Assembly (NCBI RefSeq): GCF_030684675.1
Contig: NZ_JAUXXZ010000019.1
Span: 1-58,883 of the forward strand
Length of the DNA stretch: 58,883 nucleotides
Reading direction: 5' to 3'
Source: Daejeonella sp.
Lineage (GTDB): Bacteria > Bacteroidota > Bacteroidia > Sphingobacteriales > Sphingobacteriaceae
Shown: in pieces, positions 51,176 through 58,883 of the stretch
Numbering within the stretch: the stretch's first letter is position 1
How the letters are laid out: every line of letters begins with the position of its first letter
Notes under the pieces: generated by a model
Seen by the model: the letters and a program-made list of their open reading frames with translations, nothing else
The model's database searches: none
Told to the model about the DNA's origin: nothing
Made by a program: the position numbers and the translations under genes

Positions 51176-53089
51176 ATGAATCTTCGTATTAATTCCTTTG
51201 ACGATTACAAACGCGTTTATGGCTACAGTGTAGCAGAACCAGAGAATTTCTGGGCTGAGGTGGCCGATACCTTTTACTGGCAGAAAAAATGGGATAGAGT
51301 TCTGGATTGGAACTTTACAGAGCCCAATGTGAAATGGTTTAGTGGTGCGAAGTTAAACATAACGGAGAATTGCCTTGATCGTCATCTTGAGAATAGTGCT
51401 GATAAAATAGCGATGCTTTGGGAACCGAATGATCCTGAAGAACATTACAGATCATTTACCTATAAAGAACTGCATTTTAAAGTTGTTCAGTTTGCAAATG
51501 CCCTGAAGAATAATGGTGCAAAAAAGGGCGACCGTATTTGCATTTACATGCCAATGGTTCCTGAACTTGCAATTGCAGTATTAGCTTGTGCACGTATTGG
51601 TGCAATTCACTCAGTAGTATTTGGAGGCTTTTCTGCTCAGTCGATTGCTGATCGTATCAACGATGCCCAATGTAACCTGGTTATAACTGCTGATGGGGGT
51701 TTTAGAGGAAATAAAGATATTCCGCTTAAAAATATCATTGATGATGCCATTGTACAGTGCACATCGGTTCAGAGAATAATCGTTTTAACCCGTACCCGTA
51801 CTCCTGTATCCATGATCAAAGGACGTGATGTATGGTGGGAAGATGAGATTAAAAAAGTAGAAACTCAGGGTAATCCTGCATGTCCGGCTGAGCCGATGGA
51901 TGCTGAAGATCCCTTGTTCATATTGTACACTTCAGGTTCAACAGGTAAACCTAAAGGTGTTGTTCATACCTGCGGTGGTTATATGGTTTATACCGGTTAC
52001 ACGTTCAGAACAGTATTCCAGTACCAGCCGGGTGAAGTCCATTTCTGTACAGCAGATATTGGCTGGATTACCGGTCACTCTTATATCGTTTACGGACCAT
52101 TATCACAAGGGGCAACAACCCTGATGTTCGAAGGGGTACCAACCTGGCCTGATGCAGGACGTTTTTGGGATATAGTAGATAAATACAAAGTAAATATCCT
52201 TTACACAGCTCCAACTGCAATCCGCTCGCTGATGAGTTTCGGGGAAGAACCTTTAAAAGGGAAAGATCTGAGCTCACTGACCAAACTTGGTTCAGTAGGT
52301 GAGCCAATCAACGAGGAAGCATGGCATTGGTATAATGAAAAGATCGGAAAAGGAAAATGTCCGATTGTTGATACCTGGTGGCAAACCGAAAATAGTGGAA
52401 TTATGATCTCAGCAATTGCAGGTATCACTCCAACAAAGCCGGGATATGCTACACTGCCTTTACCGGGAGTTCAGCCTTGCCTTGTTGATGAGCAGGGTGT
52501 TGAATTAACGGGTAATGATGTGAGTGGAAACCTGTGTATCAAATTCCCTTGGCCGGGTATTATCCGCACAACCTATGGAGATCATGAGCGTTGTCGTCTG
52601 ACTTATTTCTCTACCTACAAGAATATGTATTTTACCGGTGACGGCTGTTTGAGAGATGAGGACGGATACTACCGCATTACCGGAAGGGTTGATGATGTTA
52701 TCAATGTATCCGGTCACCGTATCGGTACCGCAGAGGTTGAAAATGCAATTAATATGCACGCAGACGTTGTAGAAAGCGCTGTTGTGGGTTATCCTCATGA
52801 TATCAAAGGGCAGGGAATTTATGCTTATGTTATCCTTGGAACTTCTACACACGATCACGATCTGACCAGAAGGGATATCCTTCAAACTGTGGCCCGTATC
52901 ATCGGCGCGATCGCTAAACCTGATAAGGTTCAGTTCGTTTCAGGTCTGCCGAAAACAAGATCAGGTAAGATCATGCGCAGAATCCTTAGAAAAATTGCTG
53001 AAGGTGAAACCTCAAACCTTGGAGATACTTCTACCCTTCTTGACCCTTCTGTTGTGGAAGAAATCAAGAATGGCGCTGCTAATATGTAG
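51176..53089 (+). CDS. acs: Acetyl-CoA synthetase (AMP-forming)
   Basis: 637 residues, standard length. It activates acetate through acetyl-AMP. Motifs: YTSGSTGKPKGVVHT (about 251-265), DTWWQTENSGIMIS, YRITGRVDDVINVSGHRIGT and the C-terminal PKTRSGKIMRRIL near residue 600, whose Lys is the site of regulatory acetylation in relatives. Monocistronic with REP elements right after the stop. Confidence 0.96.
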   Translation: MNLRINSFDDYKRVYGYSVAEPENFWAEVADTFYWQKKWDRVLDWNFTEPNVKWFSGAKLNITENCLDRHLENSADKIAMLWEPNDPEEHYRSFTYKELHFKVVQFANALKNNGAKKGDRICIYMPMVPELAIAVLACARIGAIHSVVFGGFSAQSIADRINDAQCNLVITADGGFRGNKDIPLKNIIDDAIVQCTSVQRIIVLTRTRTPVSMIKGRDVWWEDEIKKVETQGNPACPAEPMDAEDPLFILYTSGSTGKPKGVVHTCGGYMVYTGYTFRTVFQYQPGEVHFCTADIGWITGHSYIVYGPLSQGATTLMFEGVPTWPDAGRFWDIVDKYKVNILYTAPTAIRSLMSFGEEPLKGKDLSSLTKLGSVGEPINEEAWHWYNEKIGKGKCPIVDTWWQTENSGIMISAIAGITPTKPGYATLPLPGVQPCLVDEQGVELTGNDVSGNLCIKFPWPGIIRTTYGDHERCRLTYFSTYKNMYFTGDGCLRDEDGYYRITGRVDDVINVSGHRIGTAEVENAINMHADVVESAVVGYPHDIKGQGIYAYVILGTSTHDHDLTRRDILQTVARIIGAIAKPDKVQFVSGLPKTRSGKIMRRILRKIAEGETSNLGDTSTLLDPSVVEEIKNGAANM

Positions 53090-53102
53090 TTAAGGGCAAC
53101 AG

Positions 53103-53126
53103 GTGGCTGGTGAGAACACCAACCAC
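53103..53126. repeat. REP palindrome after acs, copy a
   Basis: GTGGCTGGTG and CACCAACCAC pair at 9 of 10 positions around AGAA. On the minus strand it has the flank TTTCCT. Same family as the RAYT-flanking palindromes. Confidence 0.75.
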
Positions 53127-53164
53127 AGGAAACCAGGCGGTTCCTGCGGTACCCCTCCGGTTTT

Positions 53165-53193
53165 CCCTCTGGTTGGTGTTCTCACCATACCAG
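53165..53193. repeat. REP palindrome after acs, copy b
   Basis: CCCT followed by CTGGTTGGTG, TTCT and a slightly altered right arm CACCATACCAG. Further degenerate pieces (GTAGTCGGTG, TTGGTGATAACC) follow to about 53220, making this 211-base spacer a small REP cluster. Confidence 0.7.
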
Positions 53194-53300
53194 GTAGTCG
53201 GTGAAGTGATTGGTGATAACCCCAGCCAAAGGAGAACTTGGCACAGAAAATAATTTGGCTCCATTTTTGTTTAATCTGTTCATTACATAAACCCTAACCT

Positions 53301-53486
53301 ATGGACAAGCTAGAATTAAAAGGAAAATGGACTGAGATGAAAGGTAAGGTCAAACAAGTATATGCTCATATGACTGATGATGATCTCAAATATGAAGAGG
53401 GTAAAGATGAAGAGCTTTACGGAAGGCTCCAGCAAAAAACAGGCAAGACACGTGAAGGCGTTATTGACTGGCTGAGAAGCTTATAA
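53301..53486 (+). CDS. CsbD family stress-response protein
   Basis: 61-residue hydrophilic helical protein with the CsbD signature [17 protein letters not shown] (5-21) and [20 protein letters not shown]. Members are induced by general stress; molecular function unknown. Monocistronic, with a strong terminator. Confidence 0.92.
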   Translation: MDKLELKGKWTEMKGKVKQVYAHMTDDDLKYEEGKDEELYGRLQQKTGKTREGVIDWLRSL

Positions 53487-53494
53487 TTTAAAGA

Positions 53495-53526
53495 CGAGCC
53501 CCTGTTAAATCGGGGGCTTTTTTTTT
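53495..53526 (+). terminator. Intrinsic terminator after csbD-type gene
   Basis: AGCCCC and GGGGGCT arms with a 9-base loop, followed by nine T residues. Confidence 0.9.
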
Positions 53527-53540
53527 ACATAGTATTCCCT

Positions 53541-53564
53541 TTGGTTGGTATTCCCATCAACCAA
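53541..53564. repeat. REP element upstream of surE
   Basis: Flank TTCCCT, then TTGGTTG and CAACCAA arms with a 10-base loop. It lies 41 bases before the surE start, so it would be part of its leader. Confidence 0.65.
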
Positions 53565-53604
53565 ACACCATCCCATGCAAGGAAAATTTCGTAATTTAGC
53601 CTCA

Positions 53605-54372
53605 ATGAAAAAAACTAAACCAACCATACTTGTCGTAAACGACGACGGAATTACCGCTCCAGGAATAAAAGCTCTGATAGAAGTTATGCAGACTCTTGGG
53701 AATGTTGTAGTAGTCGCCCCTGACGGCCCTCAATCTGCCACAGGGCATGCTATTACAATAGCAAAGCCACTTAGACTTGATGGGGTGGAACTTTACGAGG
53801 GCGTGGAGATGTATAAATGCTCAGGCACACCGGTCGACTGCGTGAAACTCGCTGTAAATAAAGTGTTCAAAGGTAAGAAACCTGATCTCTGTGTCTCGGG
53901 TATAAATCATGGCCTGAATAATTCCATTAACGTATTATATTCTGGAACGATGTCCGCCGCTGTTGAAGGTGCTATTGAAAGTATTCCTTCTATCGGCTTT
54001 TCGCTCGATGATTTTGAGCTTAATGCCGATTTCAGTCACTGCAAAAAATATATTGAAATAATTACAAAGCAGGTCATGACGCACGGCCTTGGACTGGGGA
54101 CATTGCTAAATGTGAATTTCCCTAAAGGTGATGCGATCAAAGGCATTAAGATCTGCCGCCAGGCCAATGCGAAATGGGCCGAAGAGTTTGACGAACGTCT
54201 TGATCCGCATAAAAGAAAATACTACTGGTTAACCGGTGTTTTTCAAAATAACGATCACGGTGAAGACACAGACGTATGGGCTCTGGAAAATGGATACGCA
54301 TCAGTAGTTCCGGTGCAGTTTGACATGACCGCACATCATGCTATTCCGATTCTGAATACCTGGGATTTTTAA
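53605..54372 (+). CDS. surE: 5'/3'-nucleotidase SurE
   Basis: 255 residues from the start at 53605. It dephosphorylates nucleoside monophosphates with a divalent metal; ligands lie in VVNDDGITAPG (Asp13, Asp14), the SATG region and SGINHGLNNSINVLYSGTMS. An in-frame ATG at 53545 would run through the REP element and adds 20 non-conserved residues, so it is rejected. It precedes lpxB with a 47-base gap, a common pairing in this phylum. Confidence 0.93.
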   Translation: MKKTKPTILVVNDDGITAPGIKALIEVMQTLGNVVVVAPDGPQSATGHAITIAKPLRLDGVELYEGVEMYKCSGTPVDCVKLAVNKVFKGKKPDLCVSGINHGLNNSINVLYSGTMSAAVEGAIESIPSIGFSLDDFELNADFSHCKKYIEIITKQVMTHGLGLGTLLNVNFPKGDAIKGIKICRQANAKWAEEFDERLDPHKRKYYWLTGVFQNNDHGEDTDVWALENGYASVVPVQFDMTAHHAIPILNTWDF

Positions 54373-54419
54373 TCAAAACTACCGTCTTTTATGATTTTTG
54401 TTGAAACGTTACCCTGTTC

Positions 54420-55529
54420 ATGAAATATTACCTGATTGCCGGTGAAGCCTCGGGTGATCTTCATGGATCCAACCTGATGAAAGCGCTGAAGATCAAAGAT
54501 CCCGAAGCCGAATTCAGGTACTTTGGCGGCGATCTGATGATGGCTGTATCTCCCGAATTAGCCATGCACTATTCAGAAATGGCTTTTATGGGCTTTGTTG
54601 AAGTGATTGCCAATTTGAATTCGATCTTCAAAAACATTAAAATAGCAAAGCAGGATATTCTTAGTTTTCAGCCTGATGTGGTCATTTTGATCGACTTTCC
54701 CGGCTTCAATATGAAGATTGCCGATTTTGCCAAGAACAAAGGATTCAAAGTCTTTTACTATATCTCACCAAAAGTTTGGGCATGGAATCAGAAGCGGGTT
54801 TTGAAGATTAAGAAATTTGTAGACAGAATGTTCTGTATCCTGCCTTTTGAGGTTGAATTCTATAAAAAATGGGGAATGGATGTCGATTATGTAGGTAATC
54901 CGATATTAGATGCAATAGCTTCCAATCCCCCTGATGAATTATTTAAGATTACCCATAATCTGGATGTCAGGCCAATTATTGCGCTCTTGCCGGGTAGCAG
55001 AAAGCAGGAACTTGAAAGGGTCTTGCCTGAAATGGTAAGAACAGCAGATCGTTTTCCTGAATATCAGTTTGTAATTGCCGGTGCACCCTCTTTTAGTGAA
55101 GAAGACTATTCAGCTTATCTGGAAGGTAGAAAAATCGCTGTCATTTTTAATACGACCTATAATCTGCTACTGAATTCAAACGCAGCCATAGTAACTTCCG
55201 GTACAGCAACTCTGGAAACAGCTCTCCTGAAAATCCCGCAGGTGGTTGTTTATAAAGGTAATCCGGTATCGATCGCAATCGCCCGCATGCTGGTTAAGAT
55301 TAAATATATCTCCCTTGTCAATCTGGTTATGGATCAGACTATTGTTAAGGAATTGATCCAGGAGGAATGTACCAGTAAGATAATCGGGAATGAACTCGAT
55401 CTGATCCTGAATGATCCGCTATATCGCACCGAAATGCTGATCAATTACGATGAACTGGCCATTCGTATGGGCGAGCCGGGGGCATCTGGCAGGGCAGCAG
55501 CACTCATGTTTGCCTACCTGAAGGCCTAA
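54420..55529 (+). CDS. lpxB: Lipid-A-disaccharide synthase
   Basis: 369-residue GT-B glycosyltransferase joining UDP-diacylglucosamine and lipid X. Motifs: LIAGEASGDLHGSNLM (5-20), LIDFPGFNMKIA, YYISPKVWAWNQKR, VDYVGNPILDAI, LLPGSRKQELERVLP and SGTATLETALLKIPQVVVY. It shows a Gram-negative outer membrane with lipid A. Probably co-transcribed with surE. Confidence 0.96.
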   Translation: MKYYLIAGEASGDLHGSNLMKALKIKDPEAEFRYFGGDLMMAVSPELAMHYSEMAFMGFVEVIANLNSIFKNIKIAKQDILSFQPDVVILIDFPGFNMKIADFAKNKGFKVFYYISPKVWAWNQKRVLKIKKFVDRMFCILPFEVEFYKKWGMDVDYVGNPILDAIASNPPDELFKITHNLDVRPIIALLPGSRKQELERVLPEMVRTADRFPEYQFVIAGAPSFSEEDYSAYLEGRKIAVIFNTTYNLLLNSNAAIVTSGTATLETALLKIPQVVVYKGNPVSIAIARMLVKIKYISLVNLVMDQTIVKELIQEECTSKIIGNELDLILNDPLYRTEMLINYDELAIRMGEPGASGRAAALMFAYLKA

Positions 55530-55718
55530 TCAACCCATAACTTTCTTTCGTTCCGGTTCCCTAAAAAAAATATTTCCGAAGCACAACCAAAACACTCTTT
55601 TTTCAGTATGTACTATATTGATTAGATAGTAAAGGATAGAATAATCTTCTTAAATTAAATATTTATTTCCGGTGCTGTTCCGGCAATACGTTCATTGGTG
55701 TTTTTTTAATGGTTTAAT

Positions 55719-57401
55719 ATGTTTCGGAAGCTACTGTTGCTTTTCTTACTGTGCTTTGCTGCAGGTCGCGGTAATGCCCAGTTAGTTACAGAATGCCCAC
55801 AGAACATCGGTTTTGAGAATGGTTCCTTTCAAAACTGGGATTGTTATATTGGTGAAATTTCCGGTACAGGTGATCGTTTCCCCGATGCGGTCAGGCCTCC
55901 GAGGGTATCTTTAAATTTTTCAGGCCCGGTTCCGGGACAGCACTCACTATTCAGAAAAGGCTCAGGCAGGGATACTTATGGAGAGTTCTCCCTTGACGCT
56001 CCCAATGGTAGTAATTATGTAGTTCAGTTAGGAAATGATCTGACTGGCAGGGGAGTAGACCGGATCAGCTATACGATCAATGTCCCGGTGAATGTAGAAT
56101 CCTATTCGATCATATTCAGCTACGCGGTTGTGTTTCAGAATCCAGGGCATGAACCTGATGAACAGCCTAAATTTACTGCCCGGGTTTTTGACCCCATGTC
56201 GGATAGTTCAACCGATTGCGGATCTTTTGAATTTGTATCGTCGGGGGGCTTGCCCGGATTTGAGCCTTCAAAAAGGGATTCCAGGGTATTATATAAGGGT
56301 TGGGCACCGGTACTCGTTAATTTATCAAGCTATCTTGGTCGTACCATCCGCCTGGAGTTTACAGCCTACGACTGCTCCAGAGGTGGTCATTTTGGATATG
56401 CTTATATCGATTTTAATGAGAATTGTTCCATCCCGGTTACGGGTAATATAACCTGTCCCGAAACCAATTCGATTACACTTAAAGCACTTTCGGGTTTTTT
56501 TGGCTACCGCTGGTTTAATGCTGAGACGAAGGAAGATCTCGGTAAGAGCGATAGTCTGGTAATCTCTCCTGTACCTGCAGTGGGTACAAAAATAGGTATT
56601 GAACTTGTTCCGTATCCGGGACTGGGATGTACTCAAACTCTGTACACAGTAATAAATGGAATGGATATGAATATTCGTGATCCTGTCCCCCGATGTATCA
56701 GTGTTGACCTTACGGATATTTCATTAAAGGTGGGAAACAGTTCCGACCTGACTTATTCTTACTGGAGGAACAGTCAGGCAACTATACCATTGCCCAATCC
56801 GAGCAGGGTTGGAGTGAGTGGAGTGTATTATGTCAAAGGTATGAGTTCTTCGGGTTGCATCAGAATATTACCTACCCGTGTCACCATTGTACAGGTGCCC
56901 AGGGTTATCTTAAACCGGGTATTGCAGGCAGATTACCCCGAAACAATTGATTTGACAAAAGCATATACACCAGCACCTGATCTAACCTACAGCTATTGGA
57001 TGGATAATGAAACCACAATTCCGCTCCGTGATCCGGATAGAATATTTAAAAGCGGGATCTATTATATTAAAAGTACCAGTAATGGTGGCTGTGTCAGTGT
57101 TACTCCTGCACCAGTAGAGATATTCGTGCCTGAAATGGCTATACCGAATATTTTTACTCCAAATGGCGATAAGGTTAACGATGAACTAACTGTATTGCTG
57201 AATGAAGAAATAAAAGTTAAAAGCTTCAGAATATTTAACCGCTGGGGGGATGTGGTTTTTACTACTCCGGATATCGAAAATTACTGGACCGGAATTAAGG
57301 AGAGTATTCAGGTTCCTACGGGAGTTTATTACTGGGTATTCGAAGGCATCCGAAATTCAAAGCCGTATTCACGATCCGGATATATTACCCTGGTAAGGTA
57401 A
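55719..57401 (+). CDS. Secreted protein with type IX (gliding-type) C-terminal domain
   Basis: 560 residues. A signal peptide (KLLLLFLLCFAAGRGNAQ) is followed by a jelly-roll-like region (about 25-240; IGFENGSFQNWDCYIGEIS). Two related units then occur at about 343-380 (DLTYSYWRNSQATIPLPNPS) and 421-458 (DLTYSYWMDNETTIPLRDPD), pointing to internal duplication. The end is the type B sorting domain: IPNIFTPNGDKVNDELTV, FRIFNRWGDVVF, YYWVFEG. It should cross the outer membrane by the type IX system and act at the surface, perhaps as an adhesin. Binding partner unknown. Confidence 0.88.
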   Translation: MFRKLLLLFLLCFAAGRGNAQLVTECPQNIGFENGSFQNWDCYIGEISGTGDRFPDAVRPPRVSLNFSGPVPGQHSLFRKGSGRDTYGEFSLDAPNGSNYVVQLGNDLTGRGVDRISYTINVPVNVESYSIIFSYAVVFQNPGHEPDEQPKFTARVFDPMSDSSTDCGSFEFVSSGGLPGFEPSKRDSRVLYKGWAPVLVNLSSYLGRTIRLEFTAYDCSRGGHFGYAYIDFNENCSIPVTGNITCPETNSITLKALSGFFGYRWFNAETKEDLGKSDSLVISPVPAVGTKIGIELVPYPGLGCTQTLYTVINGMDMNIRDPVPRCISVDLTDISLKVGNSSDLTYSYWRNSQATIPLPNPSRVGVSGVYYVKGMSSSGCIRILPTRVTIVQVPRVILNRVLQADYPETIDLTKAYTPAPDLTYSYWMDNETTIPLRDPDRIFKSGIYYIKSTSNGGCVSVTPAPVEIFVPEMAIPNIFTPNGDKVNDELTVLLNEEIKVKSFRIFNRWGDVVFTTPDIENYWTGIKESIQVPTGVYYWVFEGIRNSKPYSRSGYITLVR

Positions 57402-57455
57402 AAAAAGCCCTTTTCCTGAGTCTGAATTAGTTTCAGGTACAGAAAAAGGGCTTTT
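57401..57455. terminator. Bidirectional terminator
   Basis: AAAAAAGCCCTTTTCC and AGAAAAAGGGCTTTTT pair almost perfectly, with an inner CCTGA/TCAGG stem. It separates the convergent type IX cargo and DUF2911 genes. Confidence 0.9.
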
Positions 57456-57460
57456 TGAAA

Positions 57461-57961
57461 TTATTTTACGTTAAAATTGATCTGATGGTCGCCCCAGATC
57501 AAAGAAACAAGACCTGATTTTGCAATCTTAAAGGTCATGCGCTCAGTAAAACTTGCAGATTTAACCGGTTTTACGGTAAAACGCATTGCATCCTGTGCCT
57601 GATCGTATTCTGTACCCGACTGATTCCATGACTTGTTGATCATAACAGTCCATTGGTTCTCTCCTGGAATGGTGTAAAGACTGTATTTTCCTGCCGGAAG
57701 AGATTTTCCTTCAACTTTTACAGCTTTACTTACTTCAAAAACTGTAGCCTCATTGGCACCTGTACGCCAAACTTTGCCATAGGTAGCTATTTCTTTACCA
57801 ATGGTACGACCTTTTACTCCCGGCTGACTGTAATCGATACTGATTTTTACACCTGCGCTTGTAGTTTCCGAAACTTTAGCCGCTGGGCTTGGCCTTTGAG
57901 CACATGCAGTGAATCCGCTGAAAAGGCCTGTCATTAATAATAGAACAAATAGTTTTTTCAT
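57461..57961 (-). CDS. DUF2911 lipoprotein
   Basis: 166 residues. The signal ends in a lipobox (SGFTAC, Cys20). The DUF2911 domain follows with DYSQPGVKGRTIGKEIATYG, VWRTGANEATVFEV and PAGKYSLYTIPGENQWTVMI. Function unknown; the fold is a small beta-sandwich. A good -7 box lies upstream. Monocistronic. Confidence 0.9.
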   Translation of the reverse strand: MKKLFVLLLMTGLFSGFTACAQRPSPAAKVSETTSAGVKISIDYSQPGVKGRTIGKEIATYGKVWRTGANEATVFEVSKAVKVEGKSLPAGKYSLYTIPGENQWTVMINKSWNQSGTEYDQAQDAMRFTVKPVKSASFTERMTFKIAKSGLVSLIWGDHQINFNVK

Positions 57962-57977
57962 GTTTATGGGTTTTTAA

Positions 57978-57985
57978 CAAATATA
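57978..57985 (-). promoter_or_regulatory. Candidate -7 element TATATTTG for DUF2911
   Basis: Exact TAnnTTTG on the minus strand, 16 bases before the start codon. Confidence 0.5.
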
Positions 57986-58050
57986 GATAAGGTAGCTAGT
58001 AATAATGAAATTGAATAATATTATTACAAATGCAGAATATACTGTCTGAA

Positions 58051-58220
58051 TTAGGATTTATAGGATTGTAAGATTATAGGATTAGATAGTGCTCAATTAA
58101 CAATTATATAAACGGTTACCAAATAAGTATTTAGATCGATTCTGACGGAGGATGATTTAATCATACTAATCCTTTAATCCTCTAATCCTAACTCTATCAT
58201 CCTATAATCCTCTAATCCTA
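58051..58220. repeat. AGGATTA-rich inverted repeat region
   Basis: Several AGGATTA/TAGGATT units at 58051-58089 face TAATCCT units at 58167-58220 on the opposite strand. The right block runs into the stop codon of the cupin gene. Likely a dispersed low-complexity repeat that may also act as its terminator. Confidence 0.55.
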
Positions 58221-58661
58221 ATGCATTGACTTAATCTCGGTTAGTATGATTTTTATATCCGTAACGCCAATATTCTCTACATAATGTTTGGCACCCTGAC
58301 CCGCCCAGGATGAAGCACCAGCTTTAACCTCCGAAATTTTGGGTTCTCCATTTTCAGTATAAACTTTGACTTTCCCACCTGAAACGACGTATGATGATCT
58401 TGGGGGATGAGTATGCCAAACATCCTTTTCGCCTGGCTTTACAGAATATTCCACAACCCTTACATGTTCATTTTCCATCAGCACTCTGGCCTGATTTGGA
58501 GAAGTTTGTACGATATCAATGTTAAGAGTATCTGATACTTTCTGAGTTGAGGCAACAGTGTCTTTTGTGTCGCCTTCCATTTTGCTTGAATCGTTTGTAG
58601 TGCCCTGATTACAAGCATATAAACCAGTCCCAAGCAACAATAAAATAATATGTCTTTTCAT
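58218..58661 (-). CDS. Cupin-domain lipoprotein
   Basis: 147 residues. The lipobox GLYAC (Cys17) follows a short hydrophobic signal. After a Ser/Thr/Asp-rich linker comes a single cupin: VVEYSVKPGEKDVWHTHPPR (metal histidines), SSYVVSGGKVKVYTENGE and AKHYVENIGVTDIKII. Ligand or enzyme activity unknown; small exported cupins can bind metals or sugars. Its stop codon lies in a repeat block. Confidence 0.85.
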   Translation of the reverse strand: MKRHIILLLLGTGLYACNQGTTNDSSKMEGDTKDTVASTQKVSDTLNIDIVQTSPNQARVLMENEHVRVVEYSVKPGEKDVWHTHPPRSSYVVSGGKVKVYTENGEPKISEVKAGASSWAGQGAKHYVENIGVTDIKIILTEIKSMH

Positions 58662-58802
58662 CTGAAAATAAATCGTTTTATGATAATTAATTTAAAAATC
58701 TCTTATGGTCTCGAGAAATCAAGTTAACAAATTTTCCTCCATCCGATAGCTATCCTATCGTGTGGACACATTTCTGTGTCGTTATGCTTAGGCATCCAGT
58801 AT

Positions 58803-58860
58803 CCCCCGCCGGCGGGGGAATTAAAGGGGGTGGAACCTCCCCGTAGCCCCTCCAAAGGGG
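58803..58860. repeat. GC-rich palindromes at window end
   Basis: CCCCCGCCGGCGGGGG (58803-58818) is a perfect 16-base palindrome, and CCCC-TCCAAA-GGGG (58847-58860) a small hairpin. The G/C-block style recalls the element inside the restriction gene at 21109. 58662-58883 has no gene. Confidence 0.6.
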
Positions 58861-58883
58861 CACAGCATAGCGCCTAAATCCCT

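Noticed and set aside
53545-53604. Upstream start for SurE
   Set aside because: The additional 20 residues are encoded by REP DNA and precede the conserved start of the family.

Overview
The window looks like a chromosome segment of a Bacteroidota bacterium, most likely of the Sphingobacteriaceae (Pedobacter/Mucilaginibacter-like). The signs are a protein with a type IX secretion C-terminal domain, two large TonB-plug-type envelope proteins, lineage markers (DUF3098, DUF4295, DUF5683, DUF2911, BshC), the gene orders ftsX-DUF3098-uppP-truB-ribF, parA-parB-DUF5683-dapB-lepB and rpmB-rpmG-DUF4295 next to ftsY-rimO, and several upstream boxes fitting the Bacteroidota TAnnTTTG -7 element. No rRNA, tRNA or CRISPR array was recognised.

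Bases 553-10940 hold seven exported or periplasmic catabolic enzymes on the + strand: a TAT-exported Gfo/Idh/MocA oxidoreductase, a DUF1080 (3-keto-glycoside hydrolase type) protein, a surface lipoprotein fusing a PQQ sugar dehydrogenase to PKD, cytochrome c and carbohydrate-binding modules, an exported amidohydrolase, a TAT-exported DgaE/SelA-like PLP enzyme, a cytochrome c and a lactonase-type propeller. Together they suggest an extracytoplasmic oxidative route for (amino) sugars. The first two genes are separated by a small GxxExxY gene framed by inverted repeats.

Bases 10948-19034 carry a SIMPL protein, a REP-associated tyrosine transposase (RAYT) with its palindromic REP elements, an error-prone polymerase operon (dinB-dnaE2), a YceI protein and a TAT-exported sugar isomerase/epimerase. 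Bases 19131-25421 are an accessory island: a single-chain restriction-methyltransferase with an in-frame palindromic insert and an AT-rich C-terminal part, two small membrane proteins, dinD with a tightly coupled partner, and a short overlapping unknown gene.

From 25394 on, most genes are housekeeping: DUF2157, ribF, truB, uppP, DUF3098 and ftsX on the minus strand; leuS and an outer-membrane beta-barrel receptor on the plus strand; a BtuF-like protein and an FMN reductase converging on a strong palindrome; then parA-parB-DUF5683-dapB-lepB ending at a perfect terminator. A minus-strand block follows (MG2/plug envelope protein, Ldh-type dehydrogenase, bshC, rimO, ftsY, DUF4295, rpmG, rpmB), then acs, csbD, surE, lpxB and a type IX cargo protein on the plus strand, and two small lipoproteins on the minus strand. 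Repeat families (REP palindromes, a 35-bp dispersed repeat, a TGTCATCC-ended element, GC-rich palindromes) fill many spacers.
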